This document shows positions 56,144 to 64,000 of a stretch of 64,000 nt of DNA, one piece after another. How positions within the stretch are numbered: position 1 is the first letter of the stretch; each line of letters begins with the position of its first letter. The notes beneath the pieces are model-generated. The model did not search any database and was not told where the DNA came from. It saw only the letters and a program-made list of their open reading frames with translations. This DNA comes from Planctomycetota bacterium (GTDB taxonomy: Bacteria; Planctomycetota; Phycisphaerae; Sedimentisphaerales; Anaerobacaceae): positions 1 to 64,000 of the forward strand of contig JACNGQ010000170.1 in the NCBI GenBank assembly GCA_014384025.1, written 5' to 3'. The position numbers and the translations under genes were made by a program.

Positions 56144-59100
56144 ATGCCAAAACGCGAGGATATTCACAAAGTACTGATTATTGGCTCAGGCCCGATTATT
56201 ATTGGCCAGGCCTGCGAATTTGATTATTCAGGCACACAGGCGTGCAAGGCCCTGCGTAAGCTGGGTTACGAAATCGTGCTTGTCAATTCCAACCCTGCAA
56301 CGATCATGACCGACCCCGGTACGGCGGATGTCACCTATATTGAGCCGCTTAACGTCAAAACCATTGAGCAGATTATAGCAAAAGAAAAACCCGATGCCCT
56401 ACTGCCCAATCTCGGTGGGCAAACGGGTCTTAATCTTTCCGCCGAATTATCGCGCAGGGGCATCCTGGATAAATACGGTGTACAGATTATCGGCGTTAAG
56501 GTTGATGCTATCGAGCGGGGGGAGGACCGCCAGGCATTCAAAGATACGATGAATCAACTGGGCATCGAAATGGCAGCAAGCGAGATTGCAAACAGCCTTG
56601 AAGAAGCAGAAAAATCTCTCGAAAATATCGGCCTGCCCTGTGTCATTCGCCCGGCTTATACCATGGGTGGAACAGGCGGCGGCCTGGTTTACAACATTGA
56701 GGAGTTCCGAACAGTTGTCAGTCGAGGCCTTTCTTCCAGCCCGGTCGGTCAGATACTTGTCGAGGAATCTGTTCTCGGGTGGGAAGAATTAGAGCTTGAG
56801 GTTGTTCGTGACGCCAAAAATCAGAAAATCACAGTCTGCTTTATCGAAAATGTAGATGCAATGGGCGTCCATACAGGCGATTCGTATTGTACCGCTCCGA
56901 TGCTGACCATAACCCCTGAGCTTCAGCAGCAACTCCAGAAATATTCCTATGATATTGTCGAGGCCATCGGCGTCATCGGCGGAACCAATGTTCAATTTGC
57001 TCACGACCCAAAAACCGACCGCGTCATCGTCATTGAAATCAATCCCAGAACCTCGCGTTCATCGGCACTTGCTTCCAAAGCGACAGGTTTCCCCATCGCA
57101 CTTGTCTCCTCAATGCTCGCCGGCGGTTTGACTATGGATGAGATTCCATACTGGCGCGACGGCACTCTTGAAAAATATACGCCCTCCGGTGACTATGTGG
57201 TTGTAAAGTTTGCACGCTGGGCCTTCGAAAAATTCAGCGGTATCGAAGACAAGCTTGGCACACAGATGCGCGCCGTCGGAGAGGCAATGAGCATCGGCAA
57301 AAATTACAAAGAGGCGTTTCAAAAGGCAATTCGCTCCCTTGAAATTGGCCGTTACGGTCTCGGATTTGCAAAGGACTTTAATAAGAAATCCTCTGATGAG
57401 CTTTTGGAACTCTTAAGAGAGCCCAGCAGTGAGCGTCAGTTTGTTATGTACGAAGCCCTGCGAAAAGGCGTCAGCGTTGATACCCTTTTTGAAAAGACAT
57501 ATATTAAACGTTGGTTTATTGAACAAATGAAAGAGCTGGTGGAGCTTGAAGAGAAAATATTAAAATATAAGAATAAAAAGTTGCCGGACGACCTTCTCAT
57601 CCAGGCCAAAAAAGACGGATTCGCAGACAAGTATTTGGCAAAACTTCTTAATACATCCGAAGAAAAAATCAGGAAAAGACGTATCGCCCTTAACGTGGTT
57701 GAGGCCTGGGAACCCGTCCCTGTAAGTGGCGTCGAAAATGCCGCCTACTACTTCTCCACTTATAACGCTCCGGACAAGGTTCAGGTCAGCGATAAACGCA
57801 AGATAATGGTACTTGGCGGCGGGCCGAATCGTATTGGCCAGGGCATCGAATTTGACTATTGCTGTGTTCACGCCGCCTTTGCACTCCGGGAAATGGGCTA
57901 TGAAACCATCATGGTCAACTGCAATCCGGAAACTGTTTCAACCGACTACGACACTTCGGACAAATTATATTTCGAGCCGCTAACCGTCGAAGATGTCTTA
58001 AGTATTTATAACAAGGAAAAGCCCGAAGGCGTCATCGTTCAGTTCGGCGGCCAGACACCGCTCAACATCGCCGCAGAGTTAGAGCAGAACGGCGTGAAAA
58101 TCCTCGGAACCTCTCCTGAAAAAATCGACCTCGCAGAAGACCGGGACAGGTTCCGCAAGTTAATGAAAAAACTCGGCATCCCCCAGCCCGAATCCGGCAT
58201 GGCAAGCACCCTCGAACAGGCCCTCAAAATCGCGGACAAAATCGGCTATCCATTAATGGTAAGGCCCTCATACGTACTTGGCGGCCGCGCTATGGAGGTC
58301 GTTCACGATGAAGAGATGCTGAAGTTTTATGTTGAAAGAGCAACCGACGTATCTCCCGAAAGGCCTATACTGATTGATAAATTCCTGGAAAACGCCATAG
58401 AGGTCGAAGCCGACGCCATCGCCGACGGCACGGATGCTTTTGTGCCTGCGATTATGGAGCATATCGAGCTTGCAGGCGTCCATTCGGGCGACTCGGCATG
58501 CGTACTTCCGCCTGTCAGCATCCCTGAAAAACATCTAAAAACAATCTATGAATATAACCGAAAAATCGCTATCGAGTTTAACGTCGTCGGCCTGATGAAC
58601 ATCCAGTACGCCATCGCAAATGACGTTGTTTACATCCTCGAGGCAAATCCTCGCGCCTCAAGGACCGTGCCGCTGGTCTCCAAGGTCTGCGGCATCCAAA
58701 TGGTTCCTATCGCCACGCAGCTCATTATGGGACAACGTCTTTCGGATATGAAATTGCAGAGAATGGCCATTCCTCATTTCGGCGTCAAGGAAGCGGTTTT
58801 TCCCTTTAATATGTTCCATGAAGTTGACCCTCTTCTCGGCCCCGAAATGCGTTCCACCGGCGAAGTCCTTGGCATGGCCGATTCGTTCGGGCTTGCCTTC
58901 TATAAGGCTCAGGAGGCAACGCAACTGCCTTTGCCCTCGGAAGGGACCGTCCTGATTACCATCTCGGACGACGACAAATCCGCCGCTCTCGAAATGGCAA
59001 AACAGTTTAAGGATATCGGCTTTACGATTATGGCAACCAAAGGGACCTGCGATTTTCTTTCCGAGCACAAAATCGACTCACAGTCCGTCCTTAAAATGCA

Positions 59101-59344
59101 CGAAGGAAGGCCGAATGTACTTGATAATATCAAGAATGGAGACATTCATCTTGTGATCAATACACCGTCCGGCAAGCAAAGTAAATTCGATGATTCATAT
59201 ATTCGCAAGGCTGCCATCAAATACAAAATACCTTACATCACAACGATAGCTGCCGCCGTTGCGACTGCAAAAGGCATAGCCGCCTTTAAGAAAAAGCCCG
59301 GCCAGATAAAGTCCCTGCAGAGCTACCACGCAGACATAAAATAA
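56144..59344 (+). CDS. carB: Carbamoyl-phosphate synthase large subunit
   Basis: KVLIIGSGPIIIGQACEFDYSGTQACKALRKLGYEIVLVNSNPATIMTDP; second ATP-grasp half; C-terminal MGS-like domain. Confidence 0.98.
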   Translation: MPKREDIHKVLIIGSGPIIIGQACEFDYSGTQACKALRKLGYEIVLVNSNPATIMTDPGTADVTYIEPLNVKTIEQIIAKEKPDALLPNLGGQTGLNLSAELSRRGILDKYGVQIIGVKVDAIERGEDRQAFKDTMNQLGIEMAASEIANSLEEAEKSLENIGLPCVIRPAYTMGGTGGGLVYNIEEFRTVVSRGLSSSPVGQILVEESVLGWEELELEVVRDAKNQKITVCFIENVDAMGVHTGDSYCTAPMLTITPELQQQLQKYSYDIVEAIGVIGGTNVQFAHDPKTDRVIVIEINPRTSRSSALASKATGFPIALVSSMLAGGLTMDEIPYWRDGTLEKYTPSGDYVVVKFARWAFEKFSGIEDKLGTQMRAVGEAMSIGKNYKEAFQKAIRSLEIGRYGLGFAKDFNKKSSDELLELLREPSSERQFVMYEALRKGVSVDTLFEKTYIKRWFIEQMKELVELEEKILKYKNKKLPDDLLIQAKKDGFADKYLAKLLNTSEEKIRKRRIALNVVEAWEPVPVSGVENAAYYFSTYNAPDKVQVSDKRKIMVLGGGPNRIGQGIEFDYCCVHAAFALREMGYETIMVNCNPETVSTDYDTSDKLYFEPLTVEDVLSIYNKEKPEGVIVQFGGQTPLNIAAELEQNGVKILGTSPEKIDLAEDRDRFRKLMKKLGIPQPESGMASTLEQALKIADKIGYPLMVRPSYVLGGRAMEVVHDEEMLKFYVERATDVSPERPILIDKFLENAIEVEADAIADGTDAFVPAIMEHIELAGVHSGDSACVLPPVSIPEKHLKTIYEYNRKIAIEFNVVGLMNIQYAIANDVVYILEANPRASRTVPLVSKVCGIQMVPIATQLIMGQRLSDMKLQRMAIPHFGVKEAVFPFNMFHEVDPLLGPEMRSTGEVLGMADSFGLAFYKAQEATQLPLPSEGTVLITISDDDKSAALEMAKQFKDIGFTIMATKGTCDFLSEHKIDSQSVLKMHEGRPNVLDNIKNGDIHLVINTPSGKQSKFDDSYIRKAAIKYKIPYITTIAAAVATAKGIAAFKKKPGQIKSLQSYHADIK

Positions 59345-59409
59345 AATAGGTTCGACACTCGAAGAGTATCCATGATCGATCCGGTAGAGTAGGGCCTTCC
59401 TCACCCTAT

Positions 59410-60399
59410 TTATGCCAGCGATTCCCTGCAAAATTGGATGCACTTGGTAACTTCAGTCACTGCGTCTGAACCTTCGGGAACTCTGTATTCAAGCTCGATA
59501 TCGGCCGGAAACTTCCAACCCTCTCTCTTCATTAGCTGCAGGATTAACGCCACCGGCGTGTCACCCTCACCGAAAGGCATATTCGGGCCGTTATTGACCT
59601 TCCGGTCCTTCAAATGAAGGCTAAGGATACGGTCATGGTACTTCTGGATCAGTGGTATCGGCGACTCGCTCGTCCCGGCTACGAAATGGCCCACGTCGAA
59701 GTTTAATCCTAAATATTTTCCGTAAGACAAAATAGGCCCCTCGTATGTCTTAGATGTCATCTGGGTATGGTTATGGAAACCGATCATAATCTTGTGCTCA
59801 TCGGCAATCGGCCCGAGTCTCCGTGCCGCATCCTCCGAAAGTTCCCTCGTAATGCCTTTGGCCCCGAGTGCTTTGGCCACCTTGAAATAATAGTCAATCT
59901 CCCCGTCCGACATATTCCCATCGCCGATATTGCCGAACTTGACGATATGGATGTTTACGCCTGCATCGTTATACATGTTGCGAAGGGCTTTGTACTTGCC
60001 CATCGAAACCGATAAACGCCATTTAAGCTGGTCTTCCTGTGCTTTTCGCTGGGCTTGACGCTGCTCATCGGTCATCTGGCCCCGGCCGCGTGGTCTTGGT
60101 CCCCGTCCGGCTGTCGGCACTCCGGCGAATTGCTCCGCTGCATCACCCATCAGTTCCACCGAGCTGAGTCCGCATTGTAATAGGTATTTAAGTAGGTCCT
60201 CGGCTGTGCCGGGCATCCCGCGGTAACTGTAAGTAATGGCCCCGATTTGTACACCGTTGAAATTAGAATTGGGCTTGCTCGTACCCATGCCGCCTGCGCC
60301 GCCTAAAGCATATCGCGACATAATCGTTGAGGCCGCTATAGCCGCCGCTCCGCCCATTAACTCTCGTCTTGATATCATTACATTGCTCTGTTTTTTCAT
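59410..60399 (-). CDS. TAT-exported sugar phosphate isomerase/epimerase-like TIM barrel
   Basis: MISRRELMGGAAAIAASTIM signal; LGLNFDVGHFVAGTSESPIPLIQKYHDRILSLHLKDRKVNNGPNMPFGEGDTP. Confidence 0.85.
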   Translation of the reverse strand: MKKQSNVMISRRELMGGAAAIAASTIMSRYALGGAGGMGTSKPNSNFNGVQIGAITYSYRGMPGTAEDLLKYLLQCGLSSVELMGDAAEQFAGVPTAGRGPRPRGRGQMTDEQRQAQRKAQEDQLKWRLSVSMGKYKALRNMYNDAGVNIHIVKFGNIGDGNMSDGEIDYYFKVAKALGAKGITRELSEDAARRLGPIADEHKIMIGFHNHTQMTSKTYEGPILSYGKYLGLNFDVGHFVAGTSESPIPLIQKYHDRILSLHLKDRKVNNGPNMPFGEGDTPVALILQLMKREGWKFPADIELEYRVPEGSDAVTEVTKCIQFCRESLA

Positions 60400-60494
60400 C
60401 GTTTGTTCTCTCCTAAGTCGGTTTTATTTTTCTTACCTGTTTACCCCCACCAGATATTTAACCCTTCACCTTTCCCCTTGTCAATTCTAATCTG

Positions 60495-61568
60495 TCATTC
60501 CACAATTTCCAACTCCGCCATATAAATAGCGGTTATGGTCTTGCCGTTTGCATCTTTTTCATGCGAGGAATACCACGACATAATGGCCCGCTTCGGGCTG
60601 ATTTCAACAAAGCCCGGATATGAATTATCGCCCCCGCTGGGCAGTTCCGCAAATTCGTGCAGTTCATCGCCTGCGAGCCAGCACATCGAGGTCTTCGGCC
60701 CTCTGTCGTCGATGGTCTTTCGCCCGCCGACAACATACCGCCCGCCCCAGCGCATAAGCAGTGGCCCGCCGATGTACCTGTCGAGGTCTTTGCGCTGCCA
60801 ATGCGTATAAGGCCGCTGCGACCTCAACAGTTGAGCATTGTCCCTGCCTCTCCGCCCGACTGCGATAATACTTCCGTCGGCTTCGAATTGAAATGCCGTC
60901 TCGTCGCCGTTAACCTCCTGAAAAAGGCTGCGCGTCCGCCAGATAAGACCATCGTCGCTTTCAAGCATCGCCGATTCCACCATCGCTCCTTCACCCCTCG
61001 GAGCATCAGCAAAATTCTCCTTCCGCCTCCCGCAAAGGTACGCCTTACCCCCGAACGTATTGGCCCTCCAGATATAGTGGCCGAATGTCCCTTCTAACAT
61101 AATCGGGCTGTGCCATTTGGCTCCGTCCTCGCTCCATGCGGCGTAACCCAAATGCTTGTTAAGATCGTAGTCTTCGGATTTCAGCGTTGTCTCCCCGCTG
61201 TACCACGTCCCGGTGTAAACAAAAAGCTTGCCTTTGAAGGCGAGAAAATGCGGGTCGCGCGTGTCCCGCCTGGCAACGCTGAACCGATGCACCTGTTCCC
61301 ACTCCTTGGCGTCGATGCTGGACAAAATTATAATCGACGACGTCGGATGCACCATATGCCCGTCCGGACAGCTCCGAAAAGTAAGATAGAACTTTCCCTT
61401 AAATCGAATCAGGTCAGTAAAGGCATTATGCTCCCCGTTATAAAACACCCGCCGAACATTCGAAACCCTCACCTCCGGCAGCTTCTCTGCTACAGCCTCC
61501 GCAGAAACAAAAACCACGCACAGCGTAATTAAAATAATCTTCAAATATATCTTATTTAAAAATTTCAT
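60495..61568 (-). CDS. Exported sialidase-like beta-propeller protein
   Basis: Signal peptide; FKGKFYLTFRSCPDGHMVHPTSSIIILSSIDAKEWEQVHRFSV, SMCWLAGDELHEFAELPSGGDNSYPGFVEISPKRAIMSWYSSHE. Confidence 0.7.
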   Translation of the reverse strand: MKFLNKIYLKIILITLCVVFVSAEAVAEKLPEVRVSNVRRVFYNGEHNAFTDLIRFKGKFYLTFRSCPDGHMVHPTSSIIILSSIDAKEWEQVHRFSVARRDTRDPHFLAFKGKLFVYTGTWYSGETTLKSEDYDLNKHLGYAAWSEDGAKWHSPIMLEGTFGHYIWRANTFGGKAYLCGRRKENFADAPRGEGAMVESAMLESDDGLIWRTRSLFQEVNGDETAFQFEADGSIIAVGRRGRDNAQLLRSQRPYTHWQRKDLDRYIGGPLLMRWGGRYVVGGRKTIDDRGPKTSMCWLAGDELHEFAELPSGGDNSYPGFVEISPKRAIMSWYSSHEKDANGKTITAIYMAELEIVE

Positions 61569-61629
61569 ATGTTGTATATTGCCCCTGAACATCTTCTCAT
61601 TATTCTGCGTGCTTAATTCAATTAATAGG

Positions 61630-63717
61630 TCATTCTGCAAACCAATTATAGGCGAAGGCCCGGCTTGTTAGTAAAGAGTTATTCCCACGTGGTTCAATCA
61701 CAAAGCGGTATTCGCCGCCGACAACTGGATTGTACCAGCGTACTTCGTATTCGCCCATACCTTCATCCAGCTTCCTCATATAGCGCACTTCCATGTCATA
61801 TCCATCGTCATCAATTGGTTTGTCCTCTGCCATCATTGGCGTCCACTGTTCATTAATTTTAACTTCCACACGGCTCAGCGGTTTGTGAAAATCAATCTCA
61901 CTCGGGCCCACATCCTCCCATCGGAAAGCTATGTAATCTTCTTCATAATCTTTTTTCGCCTTTACTACTTTGGGTTGAGCGATTACTTTTCGCTGGCCGT
62001 TGCTGACCTCGGCTTCAGGATAAAAAGTGTTCACTTTCACTGTGTATTTCCAATCCGGCTTAAGCTCATGCACAGCCCCCTTGGCCTTGAAATCTCGCGC
62101 CAATAGACCGAGCTGCGCCGTTAGATAAGGCGTGGTGTATCGTCCATAAAGCGTATGGCCTCCTTCGTAGTTCTGGCGCGAATATTCTTCGGGCGTAGTG
62201 GCATAGCCGAAATAGCCGTTGGAAATACTGGCCACCCATACGTCTCTGATGTTCTGATCACCAGCATCAAAAAATTCACGCTTCACGCGAGAGGCCATTC
62301 GATTGCCCGACTCTGCCGTAACTTCGAACGGTACCGGAAGAATAACTGTATCGTTCACTCTGATAAGCTGGAACATCACCGTATTGGGAAAGCTGTCCTT
62401 CGGTTCTATCAGTGGTTGAAGGAACGAAAACAACAAATGCCTTTTGTTACCCTGACAGCCGCCTGTGAAAAACCAGCGACGTGACATCACATTGCCCCCT
62501 TTAAAAAAGGGAATAGCTGAAATCCAGGTCACACCGAGCTCATTGGCGCCCCCCACAAGGGGATTGCCCACTACCGCGTCCTTGCACAGCTTAATGTTCT
62601 CCACTACGTTGTGTTCACGAATATTTAGTTCGCGTACCGCAGACTGCAGAGAAATATCGGCCGTCAGCTTATCACCCAATGCCTCGAAAAGGCCTATAGC
62701 TTCCCGGCCGATTCCCTCTCCTAATTTTCTCGCCTCCTTCCAGTGCACCGGGAAATAACCGAAAATTTTGTTCCCAGTATACGGCAGCGCCGGCGCCATG
62801 TCTCCCTGTGTCCCATTGGTCATTGCATGGACAACCGCCCACGGAGTGTCGTACCTGCGTTGGATTGACCATTCCAGGTCCTTTTGAGCGTAGGCAAACA
62901 CATCGGCGTTATACACTTTCACAGGCTGTGTCAAAGCCGTGGCATGCACCGAAAAACTGGAGAAAGCACCCAGTGGTTTGTACTTCCCGCTATCATCTTT
63001 TACATCAATCCGAACCATATACAATGCCGGATTGACCGCCTTGAAAACTGCGTTCGGATCATCCGGCCTGATTTCTCCTGCATTTTCGTTAAGAACATAA
63101 GAGCTCAGCGACCGGTTCCGATTATAGCCGTAAATGTCTTTGCGGCCTGTAGCTATCCTTGCCTCTCGACGGTTCTCATACGCTTTCAGAATCCCCTGTG
63201 AGATGCGCTGTGTAGTGAACTCAAGAAAGCTTACTTCCAGCCATTGACCGTTTGTCATGTGCTTATTGTAGAAATCGTTTTCGAAAAAGTTCGCTGGTGC
63301 CGAATGGCTGTGTGATGCAGTAATGGCAATATCACCGGCTCTTAAGCCCGTTTTTTCCGATACCGCTTCTGCAACCTTGTGATGCAGCAGCAGCGACCCT
63401 GCGGGCAAATCCGTTTGAACCAGGGCAACTGAATGCCCCTTACCGTCGTTCAGGTAAATTACACGTGCCTTAAGACGTGTTCTAAAGCCTTGGCCCTTGT
63501 TGGCCAGTATCGAATATCCACCCATCGGCATCCCGGGAGGTGGGGTAATATCGATAGAAACCGCGCCTGCCGTTGGTACACCCGTAACACCAGGGCTTAT
63601 CAACGGTGGTTGCGCGACATTAATTTCCTGGGTAGATACGCACCCCACGAAGAATAGCAGGCCCAAAACCAACAAGAAAACTCGCACGATCTTACTCCTT
63701 TCCGTTTCTCCAGACAT
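61630..63717 (-). CDS. Neutral/alkaline ceramidase-like lipoprotein
   Basis: Lipobox-like LLFFVGCVS; GAVSIDITPPPGMPMGGYS; DIAITASHSHSAPANFF. Confidence 0.78.
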   Translation of the reverse strand: MSGETERSKIVRVFLLVLGLLFFVGCVSTQEINVAQPPLISPGVTGVPTAGAVSIDITPPPGMPMGGYSILANKGQGFRTRLKARVIYLNDGKGHSVALVQTDLPAGSLLLHHKVAEAVSEKTGLRAGDIAITASHSHSAPANFFENDFYNKHMTNGQWLEVSFLEFTTQRISQGILKAYENRREARIATGRKDIYGYNRNRSLSSYVLNENAGEIRPDDPNAVFKAVNPALYMVRIDVKDDSGKYKPLGAFSSFSVHATALTQPVKVYNADVFAYAQKDLEWSIQRRYDTPWAVVHAMTNGTQGDMAPALPYTGNKIFGYFPVHWKEARKLGEGIGREAIGLFEALGDKLTADISLQSAVRELNIREHNVVENIKLCKDAVVGNPLVGGANELGVTWISAIPFFKGGNVMSRRWFFTGGCQGNKRHLLFSFLQPLIEPKDSFPNTVMFQLIRVNDTVILPVPFEVTAESGNRMASRVKREFFDAGDQNIRDVWVASISNGYFGYATTPEEYSRQNYEGGHTLYGRYTTPYLTAQLGLLARDFKAKGAVHELKPDWKYTVKVNTFYPEAEVSNGQRKVIAQPKVVKAKKDYEEDYIAFRWEDVGPSEIDFHKPLSRVEVKINEQWTPMMAEDKPIDDDGYDMEVRYMRKLDEGMGEYEVRWYNPVVGGEYRFVIEPRGNNSLLTSRAFAYNWFAE

Positions 63718-63866
63718 GCTACAATATTTTACACTACTACATTATCAACAATAATTCAGAAGGTTCTCGCTCAACGTTGTCCTTTCAAATTATACAATCT
63801 TCTTTTCTTCTCGTCAATACTCCATCGTCCCTCATCCATCTGTAAATCTCCAATCCCTACCTTCAT

Positions 63867-63885
63867 CTTGAGCGGAGTCGAAGGG
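63867..63885. repeat. Word of the CTTGAGCGGAGTCGAAGGG type, possible dispersed intergenic repeat
   Basis: Single copy here, in noncoding sequence; resembles words often dispersed in other genomes. Confidence 0.3.
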
Positions 63886-64000
63886 CTAATCTTTAATTCA
63901 ATAATCACTTTTTTCTTTTGTACTTGCAAACTTGTTTTTCGGTCTGTATAGTGTTCAGGATTCCACGATATAACACGTCGTTAGATGGGGAATCAGTGCA

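Noticed and set aside
1-64000. CRISPR array, rRNA or transposase
   Set aside because: No regularly spaced repeats, rRNA-like sequence or DDE/HUH transposase-like translation seen; repeats present are short and irregular.

Overview
The window is about 64 kb and densely coding. It looks chromosomal and resembles Planctomycetota (Phycisphaerae-like). That placement is inference from gene content: many TAT/lipoprotein exported enzymes, a rhamnose/fucose locus and DUF1638/DUF362 proteins. I found no rRNA, tRNA, CRISPR array, transposase or phage structural genes. Main blocks: (1) 1-770, AT-rich repeat sequence; (2) a chimeric sigma-70-like protein, flavin reductase, proC and an ABC-2 exporter; (3) SRP RNA (ffs), a four-helix-bundle gene flanked by inverted repeats, dnaX, recR and rpoN; (4) an extended arsenic/thiol-redox cluster (arsR, AhpD-like, TAT FMN reductase, ArsP-like permease, ACR3, three thioredoxin-type proteins, CcdA); (5) a mixed segment with phosphomannomutase, DUF1805, DUF1638, mntP, DUF362, an XRE-S24 regulator, a glycosidase-like protein, comF and folC; (6) an L-rhamnose catabolic locus with no visible microcompartment genes; (7) GntR/SPFH, PQQ propeller, fused PDH E1 plus E2, and a fucose-isomerase-like gene; (8) carB, a TAT TIM-barrel protein, a sialidase-like propeller and a ceramidase-like lipoprotein. 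The most interesting observations are the extended arsenic/thioredoxin operon, which contains domain fusions and an arsR C-terminal remnant; an A9 slippage site in dnaX with stops in both alternative frames; the inverted-repeat-flanked four-helix-bundle gene between ffs and dnaX; and the split rhamnulose-phosphate aldolase and SDR genes. All homology calls come from reading the translations; no database search was run.
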